From: Novosphingobium sp. UBA1948
GTDB taxonomy: Bacteria; Pseudomonadota; Alphaproteobacteria; Sphingomonadales; Sphingomonadaceae
Direction: 5' to 3'
Length of the DNA: 30,023 nucleotides
Assembly (NCBI GenBank): GCA_002336765.1
Contig: DDES01000144.1
Span: forward strand, 11,207 to 41,229
Below the pieces are notes generated by a model. That model searched no databases, was not told the DNA's origin, and was given only the letters and a program-made list of their open reading frames with translations. The position numbers were made by a program, and so were the translations under genes. Below are positions 23,291 through 30,023 of the stretch, one piece after another. Position 1 is the stretch's first letter. Every line of letters begins with the position of its first letter.

Positions 23291-23461
23291 CCCACACCGC
23301 CATGGCTAAGACATGCTTAACCGCGACATTGGTCTTACTTGCCACGATCCCTGGCCCGACTCACTTGCCTTGACGTATGCGAGAGCGCATGGCTGCGCGC
23401 CTCTCCTCCCTCCCGCCTGTTTTCACACAGGAATCTTCCCAACGCAGGAAACCTTGCGACT

Positions 23462-24991
23462 ATGACCATGTCCTCCCTGTCGTCGTCCCGCATTGCCCAC
23501 CAAGGCCTCCGCTCCAAAATCACCAGTGCCCAACAGGCAGCCGAGCTGATCCAGCCGGGCGACACTGTCGGCATGAGCGGCTTCACCGGATCGGGCTATC
23601 CCAAGGAAGTGCCGCTCGCGCTGGCCGAACGTATCGAGGCCGCACATCAGGCGGGCGATCCCTTCCGCGTGCGGGTGTGGACCGGCGCCTCCACTGGCCC
23701 CGAACTGGACGCCGCGCTGGCCAAGGCCAATGGCATCGAATTCCGCCTGCCCTACAATTCGGACCCCATCGCCCGCGAAAAGATCAACAGCGGCCAGATG
23801 GACTATTTCGACATGCACCTCAGCCAGGTGGCACCCATGGCGTGGCAGGGTTTTCTCGGCCCGCTGGATGTCGCGCTGGTGGAAGTGACCGCGATCCACG
23901 CCGATGGCAGCCTTGTCCCCTCCTCCTCTGTGGGCAACAACAAGACCTGGCTCGATCGCGCCGACAAGGTGATCCTCGAGGTCAACCGCTGGCAGGCCCC
24001 CGAACTGGAAGGCATGCACGACATCTATTACGGCACCCGCCTGCCCCCGCACCGCATGCCGATCCCGCTCACGCGCCCTGATGACCGTATCGGCCAGCCC
24101 ACGCTGCAATGCGATCCCGACAAGATCGTGGCCATCGTGGAAACCGACACGCCCGACCGCAACCTGCCCTTCGATAAGCCGGGCGAGACGGCAGTGAAGA
24201 TCGCGGGCCATCTGCTCGATTTCTTCGCCCATGAGGTAAAAATGGGCCGTATGCCGGAAAACCTGCTGCCGCTGCAATCGGGCGTGGGCAATATCGCCAA
24301 TGCCGTGCTCTCGGGTCTGGTGGACAGCCCCTTCGAGAACATGACCTCTTACACCGAGGTTATTCAGGACGGCATGATCGACCTGCTCGACTGCGGCAAG
24401 CTGCGCATGGCCTCGGCCACATCCTTCTCGCTCAGCCCCGAAGCGGCCGAGCGGATGAACGCCAATATGTCGGTCTATCGCGAGAAAATGATCCTGCGCC
24501 CGCAGGAAATCAGCAACCATCCCGAGCTGATCCGCCGCCTCGGCTGCATCGCCATGAACGGGCTGATCGAGGCCGATATCTATGGCAACGTCAACTCGAC
24601 CCATGTGATGGGCAGCCGCATCCAGAACGGCATCGGCGGCAGCGGCGATTTCGCGCGCAACGCCTATGTCTCGATCTTTATGACGCCCAGCACCGCCAAG
24701 GGCGGCAAGATCAGCGCCATTGTGCCGCAGGCCAGCCACGTTGACCATATCGCGCAGGACGTTCAGGTGATCGTAACCGAACAAGGCCTCGCCGACCTGC
24801 GCGGCCTTAGCCCGAAGCAGCGCGCCTTGCTCATCATCGAGAAATGCGCGCATCCCGACTATCGCCCGATGCTGGCCGACTACTACGAGCGCGCGCTGAA
24901 AGGCTCCTATGGCCTGCAATCGCCATCCTTGCTGACCGAGGCGTTGAGCTGGCATCAGCGGTTTATTGAAACCGGGTCGATGTTGGTTTGA
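23462..24991 (+). CDS. Acetyl-CoA hydrolase / succinyl-CoA:acetate CoA-transferase family protein
   Basis: A 509-residue class I CoA-transferase, normal length for the AarC/Cat1/Ach1 type. ATG 23462 is chosen with AGGAA 12-16 bases ahead; a second ATG two codons on is equally possible. The long reading from 23339 adds 41 implausible residues. Motifs: 'PGDTVGMSGFTGSGYPKEVP' near the N-terminus (substrate loop), 'SQVAPMAWQGFLGPLDVALVEV', the 'SGVGNIANAVLSGL' CoA-binding loop (about 274-286) and 'MTSYTEVIQDGMIDLL', in which Glu299 corresponds to the catalytic glutamate. It would exchange CoA between succinyl-, propionyl- or acetyl-CoA and acetate, or hydrolyse acetyl-CoA, in acetate and propionate metabolism. 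The neighbours give no pathway hint. Confidence 0.92.
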   Translation: MTMSSLSSSRIAHQGLRSKITSAQQAAELIQPGDTVGMSGFTGSGYPKEVPLALAERIEAAHQAGDPFRVRVWTGASTGPELDAALAKANGIEFRLPYNSDPIAREKINSGQMDYFDMHLSQVAPMAWQGFLGPLDVALVEVTAIHADGSLVPSSSVGNNKTWLDRADKVILEVNRWQAPELEGMHDIYYGTRLPPHRMPIPLTRPDDRIGQPTLQCDPDKIVAIVETDTPDRNLPFDKPGETAVKIAGHLLDFFAHEVKMGRMPENLLPLQSGVGNIANAVLSGLVDSPFENMTSYTEVIQDGMIDLLDCGKLRMASATSFSLSPEAAERMNANMSVYREKMILRPQEISNHPELIRRLGCIAMNGLIEADIYGNVNSTHVMGSRIQNGIGGSGDFARNAYVSIFMTPSTAKGGKISAIVPQASHVDHIAQDVQVIVTEQGLADLRGLSPKQRALLIIEKCAHPDYRPMLADYYERALKGSYGLQSPSLLTEALSWHQRFIETGSMLV

Positions 24992-25008
24992 GGGGGTGAA
25001 GGAGAATA

Positions 25009-25213
25009 TGCCTCCGGCGGGTTAAGGGCCATCGCCCTTAACGATCCCCATAATGTCATTGTAGCGCTTGGATCGCCCCCCGGGCGCTACAACGCCGCGT
25101 CGCAGGCCTTTAAGGTCGCTTCGCGACGCCTCAAACCAGACAGGCTTGTGTAAAGCTCTTGCCGGAAGACGTAAGGGGTTTCCAAGGCTCACGCCTCTTG
25201 GCTGCCGGAGGCA
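25009..25213. repeat. Cluster of inverted repeats (REP-like elements) between convergent genes
   Basis: Two elements face each other. On the plus strand TGCCTCCGGC (25009-25018) is followed by a 9-bp hairpin (GTTAAGGGC, CATC, GCCCTTAAC; 25021-25042). On the minus strand the same TGCCTCCGGC (25213-25204) is followed by a hairpin with arms CCAAG(A)GGC and GCCTTGG. Both then have ACCCC- or TCCCC-type tails. Between them lie a 9-bp inverted repeat, TTGTAGCGC/GCGCTACAA (25059-25067, 25084-25092), and GCGTCGC/GCGACGC (25097-25103, 25123-25129). This looks like repetitive extragenic palindromes, recalling motifs I know from sphingomonad genomes but cannot check. It may end transcription of both flanking genes. 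Confidence 0.65.
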
Positions 25214-25220
25214 CTTTCGC

Positions 25221-26333
25221 TTAAACCCTCTCCCTAAAAACAGCCAGCCGCCGCACAGCCTCATCCAGCACCGCGTCCGGCTTGGCATGGCACAGGCGCA
25301 GGAACCCTTCCTGCGGCTCCTGCGCGTAAAAAGCGGAAACGGGAATCGTGCCCACCCCCGCCTCACGCACCAACCTCTGCGCGACCTCCACATCACGCGG
25401 CGGCAGGCCCGATGCGGCCAGATCCACGGTCACAAACCACGTTCCCGCCGCAGGCAGCACGGCAAAACCCGCCGCCTCAAGCCCCCGCACCAGTCGCGCC
25501 TTGCTGGCAACATAGCGCGCGCGGTGCGCATCACGCCATGTTCCACCCAGCGCCAGCCCCTCGGCTACGGCCCATTGCAGCGGGGTGGGCGTGGTGAAGG
25601 TGATGAACTGATGGCGCGCGGCAATGCGCTCGGCCAGCGCGGGCACCGCCACAGCCCAGCCGATCTTCCAGCCGGTGAGCGAAAAGATCTTGCCCGCCGA
25701 CCCGATCTTCACCGATCGCTGGCGTAGCGATGGCACCGACAGCACCGATATCGGCGTCGATCCATCCAGCAACGTGGCCTCCCACACCTCATCGGACAAC
25801 ACCACCAGATCATGCGCCTGCGCCAGCGCGCCAATGGCCTCCAGCGTGGCGCGATCCAGCATGGTGCCGGTGGGATTGTTGGGCGTGTTGAGGATGATCA
25901 GCCGCGCCCGCGCCGTGATCGCGGCAGCCAGTTCGGCCACATCCAGCGTCCAGTGCGGCGGCCTGAGGCTCACCAGCCGCACCACGCCCCCCGCCCGCTC
26001 CACCAGCGGCAGATAGGCATCATAGAGCGGCTGGATACAAATCACCTCGTCACCGGGCTGCACCAGCGCGAGGATGCTGGACGCCAAGGCCTCCGTAGCG
26101 CCCGAGGTAACGATAACCTCGTCTGCGCCCACGCCATACAGGTCCGCCACGCCCGCGCGCAATTCCGCCAGCCCGCGCATCGGCGGATACTGGTTGGACC
26201 GCTCCGCCAGCGCCCGCTGTGCCGCTGCGATCAGTTCGAACGGCTCCTCCATCTCGGGAAAGCCCTGCCCCAGATTGATCGCGCCCGTCTCGCGGCACAA
26301 GGCCGACATGGTTTCAAAAATGGTGGTGCTCAT
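25221..26333 (-). CDS. PLP-dependent aminotransferase, class I/II
   Basis: A 370-residue class I aminotransferase. The fold markers are 'INLGQGFPEMEEP' (substrate loop), 'QYPPMRGLAELRAGVADLYG', 'VTSGATEALASSILALVQPGDEV', 'NTPNNPTG' (149-156), 'SDEVW' (Asp181, PLP ring N) and the Schiff-base lysine Lys215 in 'GSAGKIFSLTGWKIGW'. The C-terminal 'GFLRLCHAK' carries the substrate-carboxylate arginine. It resembles the YbdL/kynurenine aminotransferase-type group, which uses methionine, aromatic amino acids or kynurenine with an oxo-acid; the exact substrate cannot be read. AAGGGTG is directly before the ATG. It is on the minus strand between a sulfotransferase (upstream) and the repeat cluster (downstream). 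Confidence 0.9.
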   Translation of the reverse strand: MSTTIFETMSALCRETGAINLGQGFPEMEEPFELIAAAQRALAERSNQYPPMRGLAELRAGVADLYGVGADEVIVTSGATEALASSILALVQPGDEVICIQPLYDAYLPLVERAGGVVRLVSLRPPHWTLDVAELAAAITARARLIILNTPNNPTGTMLDRATLEAIGALAQAHDLVVLSDEVWEATLLDGSTPISVLSVPSLRQRSVKIGSAGKIFSLTGWKIGWAVAVPALAERIAARHQFITFTTPTPLQWAVAEGLALGGTWRDAHRARYVASKARLVRGLEAAGFAVLPAAGTWFVTVDLAASGLPPRDVEVAQRLVREAGVGTIPVSAFYAQEPQEGFLRLCHAKPDAVLDEAVRRLAVFRERV

Positions 26334-26387
26334 ACACCCTTGTTGCGTCGCACAAGGCGCCGGCGCAAGCCCCCTCGGCTGATCGCT

Positions 26388-27194
26388 TCAATCCTGAAGC
26401 CAATGCCCGATGTCGAGGCCGCTCAAGCTGGCGAACAGGCGCATGTCCCCCGCCAGCTCGCTGCGCACCAAGGCGCGATCGGCAGCGGTGGGGCTGGAAG
26501 GATAATCCACAAGGGGCCGCCTGTTCTCGCGTTGCAGGGCCAGCGTCGGAAAAGGCGCGATCCCGGCAAACTCGGCAATCCGCGCCAGAACGCCCGCCTG
26601 ATCGGCGGCAAAATCCTCCGACCGCAGAAACAGCATCTGCCGACGCGGAAACAGCCCCAGCGCCCGTGCCAGCTGCAAGCCATAATGGCCGCGCTCGATA
26701 TAGGAATAGACGCGCCAGGCCGGATCGCTGCGACGATCAAGCGGCATGCGTTGGCGCCCCTGCCGGATCGCCTCGGCAAAAGGCAGTTCCTCCGCCCCCC
26801 GCGCCCATTCCATACACCAATGCGACCACGCCCGCTCGAACGGATCGCGAAACAGGAAGATGAGCCGCGCCTGCCGATTATAGGCTCTGATCCGCTCCAG
26901 CGATTGGGGCCAGAAAACGTAGATCGGCGTGGCATCATAGCGCAGGCGGCCAACCTGCGGCTCGCCATATTGCGCCTCATAGGCAGCATGATCCGCCTGC
27001 TCCCAGTCGAGATCCTCGCGGTCGAAATGATGCGGCTCCTTGCGCGGTGGCGGGGCCAGTTCGGGATGTTGCGCCAGACAGGCATGCAGGCTGGTGGTCC
27101 CGCCCTTCTGCACGCCCGCCAGAAACAGCCCGACCCGCGCGTCGGATGACAGCATGGGGCGGGGCGAAACATCTTGGGTGAGGAAATCGGGCAC
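26388..27194 (-). CDS. Sulfotransferase family protein (PAPS-dependent)
   Basis: A 268-residue protein of the PAPS-dependent type. The 5'-phosphosulfate loop 'GVQKGGTTSLHACL' (27-40, Lys30) and the 3'-phosphate motif 'LIFLFRDPFERAWSHW' (111-126, Arg116, Ser124) are clear. The C-terminal 'FLRSEDFAADQAGVLARIAEFAGI' is also normal. It would transfer sulfate to a hydroxyl or amine of an unknown acceptor, in the cytoplasm or at the membrane. Its start is a GTG at 27194 without a good Shine-Dalgarno; a start at Met14 is possible, which would keep both motifs. It may be cotranscribed with the aminotransferase 54 bases downstream. No glycan or exopolysaccharide genes are in view. Confidence 0.88.
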   Translation of the reverse strand: MPDFLTQDVSPRPMLSSDARVGLFLAGVQKGGTTSLHACLAQHPELAPPPRKEPHHFDREDLDWEQADHAAYEAQYGEPQVGRLRYDATPIYVFWPQSLERIRAYNRQARLIFLFRDPFERAWSHWCMEWARGAEELPFAEAIRQGRQRMPLDRRSDPAWRVYSYIERGHYGLQLARALGLFPRRQMLFLRSEDFAADQAGVLARIAEFAGIAPFPTLALQRENRRPLVDYPSSPTAADRALVRSELAGDMRLFASLSGLDIGHWLQD

Positions 27195-27253
27195 ATGGCG
27201 AATTAAGTGTTTTTACTTAGTTCTGACAAGCCCCCACATCGCCCTGCCAGCCC

Positions 27254-28237
27254 TTATGCTCCGCTTCGTGTAGTCATGATCCGCGCCACGCGCCTTTGCC
27301 CGCCCACGCGCTCCAATTGCACGATCACATCCACCACGCCCGTCACATAGCGTAGAATATCCTCGTGCCGCAGCGCCACACCCGATTGCAGGATGATCAG
27401 CGCCAATTGCTCGATCGCGCCCTGCGGACTTTCGGCATGGATGGTGGTGAGCGATCCGGGATGGCCGGTGTTGACCGCGCGCAGGAAGGTGTAGGCCTCG
27501 CTCCCCCGCAATTCGCCCAGAATGATCCGGTCGGGCCGCATCCGCAGGCTGGCCTGCAACAGATCGTCGGTACTCACCCGCGCCTCGCCGGTCTGCCCCT
27601 TCACAGCCAGCAGGCCGACCGTATTGGCATGCTCCACCACGAGTTCGGCGGTATCCTCGATCAGGATCAGGCGCTCCTCCTGTCCGATCTCGCGGATCAG
27701 GGCATTGAGAAACGTGGTCTTGCCGGTGGAGGTGCCGCCCGAAACGATGATATTTCGCCTTTCGCGCACCATGCGTGCAAGGAATGCCGCCAGCCCCGCC
27801 GCATCACCCGCTGGCGGAGGCACAATCGGCGCCCGCTCGCTCCATCCCGCGCTCACCTGCGTGGCGTCCAAGGCGCCCGCCGCCAGATAATCCGCCAATC
27901 CCAGTTCGGGCACCAGATGCTTGCGTATCGCCAGCGCCATCGGCCCGCGCGTGGCGGGCGGGGCCACCACCTGCACCCGCGCGCCATCGGGCAGGGTTGC
28001 CGCCAGCAAGGGATGTTCGCGGCTGATGCCCTGATGGCTCAGGCTGGCGATCTGGCGCGCGATCAGCCACAGCCGTCCCTCGTCCAGTTCGGGCACATCG
28101 AGCCGTTCCAACCCGCCGCCCAGCCGCTCCAGCCAGACCTCGCCAGCGCGGTTGATGAACAGATCGCTCACATCGTCACGCGCCAGCGCGGGCAGCAAGG
28201 GCGCCAGCCACGCCTCGAGGTAATGCTCCCCCGTCAT
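27254..28237 (-). CDS. virB11: Type IV secretion ATPase VirB11
   Basis: A 327-residue traffic ATPase that forms a hexameric ring at the inner membrane and powers assembly and substrate transfer of a type IV secretion system. The N-terminal domain (to about 140) has 'DVSDLFINRAGEVWLER'. The ATPase domain holds Walker A GGTSTGKTT (167-175), the Asp box 'RLILIEDTAELVV', Walker B-like 'RMRPDRIILGELRG' and the His box 'GHPGSLTTIHAESP'. All key residues are present. Its ATG lies in the stop of virB10 (ATGA overlap), so it is the last of the VirB genes in view. A TAA at 27254 ends the operon; sulfotransferase follows after 60 bases. Confidence 0.93.
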   Translation of the reverse strand: MTGEHYLEAWLAPLLPALARDDVSDLFINRAGEVWLERLGGGLERLDVPELDEGRLWLIARQIASLSHQGISREHPLLAATLPDGARVQVVAPPATRGPMALAIRKHLVPELGLADYLAAGALDATQVSAGWSERAPIVPPPAGDAAGLAAFLARMVRERRNIIVSGGTSTGKTTFLNALIREIGQEERLILIEDTAELVVEHANTVGLLAVKGQTGEARVSTDDLLQASLRMRPDRIILGELRGSEAYTFLRAVNTGHPGSLTTIHAESPQGAIEQLALIILQSGVALRHEDILRYVTGVVDVIVQLERVGGQRRVARIMTTRSGA

Positions 28238-29310
28238 CGCACCGCAGGCGTACCGGCAAAATCGAGATCGCGCGCCACCAGCACGGCAATCTCGGCGCCT
28301 TCTTTCACCTTCACTGTGGCGGGGCGGTTGGCATTGGGAATGATCTGCGCGCCCAGCGACGAGAACTGACCCGGAATACCGACATAGACGCCATTGCCGC
28401 TGCGCCCCAGCTCAGAACTGGCCACATTCACGCCAATGGTCAGCGCCGATTGCAGCACCGCGCTGGCAAAACGCTCGGCAAAATGGGTGTTGACCGAACC
28501 GGCAATCCCCGCCCCCCCCAGCGCATCGGTGGCCGGAGAAGCGATGCGGATCGCCACGCCATCGGGCCGGATCAGCCGGTTCCACGTCACCAGCACGCGC
28601 CGCTTGCCCGCGCCATTGTCGGCGCGGAAATCGCCGATCAGACGGCTGCCACGCGGGATCAACACACGGCTGCCATCAAAGCCGCGCACATCCTGCGCCA
28701 CGATGGCCCGCGCCAGGCCGGGCCGGTCGGAATTGAGCGGGGTTTCCAACACGGCGGCGACAATCGCCCCTTGCGGGATCACCGTGGCGCGGCTGCGGAT
28801 CAGCGTGGCGCGCGCGGCATCGTCATTGGCGGCAACACTGCCCCCCTCGCCCGCGCCGCCGCTGCGATTGCCGGTCGCGCCATTGCCATTGGTCAGATCG
28901 ATCACCAGCGCCGCCTCGCGATTGCCCGCAGGTTTGGGCGGAGCGGGGCGCACCGGCTCCTCCCCCACCAGCGCGGGGGCAGGCGCGGGATTGCGGACCA
29001 TCAGCGGCACATAGGGCGCCGGCTGCGGCACCGGCACCTTCACCACCTCGCGCAGCACCAGCGGTTCGGGCAGCGGCGGAGCGGGCGGCACGGCCAGCGG
29101 AGGTACGGATGGCAACATCGCCTGCTTCCCATCCACCACTGGCTTGGACAGCGAACGGCGATGCGCGTCGAGAAACACAAACAGCCCGACCGCCAGCACC
29201 GCCAGAATGACCAGCATCACCGGCAAGGGCAGGGCATCGCGCGGACGCGCCACCTCGGGCTGGATTCGCTCCAGATCTGTGCGGGGATCGGCGCGGGGAT
29301 CGGTGCTCAT
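28234..29310 (-). CDS. virB10: Type IV secretion protein VirB10 (TrbI-like)
   Basis: A 358-residue protein with the VirB10 plan: cytoplasmic N-terminus (1-28), one membrane helix (about 29-46), a Pro-rich periplasmic stretch (about 65-130, 'PSVPPLAVPPAPPLPEP') and a C-terminal beta-barrel (about 160-358). Recognisable barrel motifs are 'VIPQGAIVAAVLETPLNSDRPG', 'IPRGSRLIGDFRAD', 'RVLVTWNRLIRPDGVAI' and the final 'ANRPATVKVKEGAEIAVLVARDLDF'. VirB10 spans both membranes in the core complex and senses ATPase energy. It overlaps virB9 by four bases before it and virB11 by four bases after it. Confidence 0.93.
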   Translation of the reverse strand: MSTDPRADPRTDLERIQPEVARPRDALPLPVMLVILAVLAVGLFVFLDAHRRSLSKPVVDGKQAMLPSVPPLAVPPAPPLPEPLVLREVVKVPVPQPAPYVPLMVRNPAPAPALVGEEPVRPAPPKPAGNREAALVIDLTNGNGATGNRSGGAGEGGSVAANDDAARATLIRSRATVIPQGAIVAAVLETPLNSDRPGLARAIVAQDVRGFDGSRVLIPRGSRLIGDFRADNGAGKRRVLVTWNRLIRPDGVAIRIASPATDALGGAGIAGSVNTHFAERFASAVLQSALTIGVNVASSELGRSGNGVYVGIPGQFSSLGAQIIPNANRPATVKVKEGAEIAVLVARDLDFAGTPAVR

Positions 29311-30005
29311 GGCCGCGCCTCCACCACGCGCGCGGGCTTCAGCCTTTTGGCCAGCGCCGTGTCGTCGCCGCGCACGAACACCAGCCGCTTGAAGACGCCC
29401 TCCACCATATAGGCGCCATCGCGCACCACGCCATTGAGCAGCGCGCGCTTGCCCCAGATGTCGGTAGCATAGACCGCAGGCTGCGCCACGCCCGCCTCCC
29501 AGCGAATGCGGGTAAAGGCGCCATCATCGGACATTTCCACCGGCCACAACGCCTTGGTGCCCGACAGCGTGTATTGCCCGACGGGCGCTGCGGAGACCGG
29601 CGCCGCCTGCGGCGGGGCGGGATAGGTGAAGCTCAGCAAATAGGGCTGCATCGCCCCGCCATAGGTGGCGTAAAGCGCGAAATTATAGGTGCGGCTGTCG
29701 GTGATGACGGTGAGATTGGTGTTGCCCCCGCCGATGGGCTTGACCACCAGATTGTCGGCCCTTTTGTTGGTCTGCACCATCCAGCCCGCACTATCGCCCA
29801 GCGTCACCGTCTCGATCCGCTCGTCGGGCGCGAATTGCACGGTCAAGGCATAGCCATTGGCCACGCGCAGCGCGACCACCTCGGCCGGATCGAACGCCAC
29901 TGTCTGGATACGCGGATCGCCCAGCCCCGGGCGCGGGCTGACCTCGGCCTGCGCCGGAAGGGCAAGACCGGCAGCAAGCAAAGCCAGAATGGCGCGCCGG
30001 ATCAT
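29307..30005 (-). CDS. virB9: Type IV secretion outer-membrane core protein VirB9
   Basis: A 232-residue protein with a Sec signal MIRRAILALLAAGLALPAQA (cleavage after about residue 20) and the VirB9/CagX pattern: 'DPRIQTVAFDPAEVVALRVANGYALTVQFAPDERIETVTLGDSAGW' then 'NLVVKPIGGGNTNLTVITDSRTYNFAL' in the N-terminal domain and 'VYATDIWGKRALLNGVVRDGAYMVEGVFKRLVFVRGDD' in the C-terminal part. It forms the outer-membrane ring with VirB7 and VirB10. The start overlaps a TGA at 30002-30004 of a frame continuing off the window edge (ATGA), and it overlaps virB10 by four bases. Confidence 0.93.
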   Translation of the reverse strand: MIRRAILALLAAGLALPAQAEVSPRPGLGDPRIQTVAFDPAEVVALRVANGYALTVQFAPDERIETVTLGDSAGWMVQTNKRADNLVVKPIGGGNTNLTVITDSRTYNFALYATYGGAMQPYLLSFTYPAPPQAAPVSAAPVGQYTLSGTKALWPVEMSDDGAFTRIRWEAGVAQPAVYATDIWGKRALLNGVVRDGAYMVEGVFKRLVFVRGDDTALAKRLKPARVVEARP

Positions 30006-30023
30006 GGCTCGCCCCCGCCCGGC
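30002..30023 (-). CDS. C-terminal end of an upstream gene, probably virB8 (partial)
   Basis: Seven codons on the minus strand reading PGGGEP and then TGA at 30004-30002, which overlaps the virB9 ATG as ATGA, the same four-base overlap used at both other junctions of this operon. In VirB operons virB8 normally precedes virB9. Too short to identify beyond that. Confidence 0.35.

Noticed and set aside
23423..24955. Open frame of 510 codons on the minus strand opposite the acetyl-CoA hydrolase
   Set aside because: Shadow of the strong plus-strand gene. Its His/Gly/Arg-rich composition matches no family, while the plus strand has clear CoA-transferase motifs.
1..30023. CRISPR arrays, insertion sequences, tRNA or rRNA genes
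   Set aside because: No regularly spaced repeats, transposase-like protein or cloverleaf/rRNA-like sequence was seen on reading both strands.

Overview
The window looks like a chromosomal segment of a high-GC alphaproteobacterium, most likely a sphingomonad (Novosphingobium or Sphingobium type). I infer this from protein style, GC-rich codon use and a repeat type at 25009-25213. No rRNA, tRNA or other marker fixes the genus.

Positions 1-16891 are the right part of a siphovirus-like prophage, all on the plus strand and mostly joined by ATGA-type overlaps. The order is: head-tail connector, head closure, tail completion, tail terminator, major tail protein and tail assembly chaperones. These are followed by a secreted 'moron' gene with its own terminator, the tape measure, two distal-tail/hub proteins, a DUF6950/NlpC-P60-like protein and a 1506-residue tip/fibre protein. 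Next come a zinc-ribbon/fibre-chaperone fusion, a small helical protein, two holin-like proteins, a SAR-type lysozyme, an unknown Cys-rich protein and a nested Rz/Rz1-like spanin pair. The last three genes encode a beta-rich structural-type protein, a 47-residue protein and a transglutaminase-like (C93) cysteine protease. Terminase, portal, capsid, integrase and attL are not in the window.

The best single signal in the phage part is a lambda-type slippery heptamer (GGGAAAG, 2996-3002). A -1 slip there would fuse the GTA-type chaperone to a 58-residue extension resembling the small chaperone of GTA-like tails.

Positions 16892-17217 are non-coding and hold the probable phage/host boundary and an 18-bp direct repeat. 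A secreted DUF4402 protein follows (17218-17715), ending in a terminator shared with the convergent neighbour. On the minus strand, 23130-17768 carries three consecutive c-di-GMP genes: a soluble diguanylate cyclase, a CHASE4-like GGDEF-EAL protein and a multi-pass membrane GGDEF-EAL protein. They look like one operon. An AT-rich divergent region (23131-23461) separates them from an acetyl-CoA hydrolase/CoA-transferase (23462-24991). A block of inverted repeats lies between this gene and a convergent PLP aminotransferase (25221-26333), followed by a sulfotransferase (26388-27194).

The right edge (27254-30023, minus strand) is the end of a type IV secretion operon: virB9, virB10 and virB11, each overlapping the next by 4 bp, with the last codons of a probable virB8 cut by the window edge.

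No CRISPR array, insertion sequence or RNA gene was seen. All family names are from reading the sequences, with no database search.
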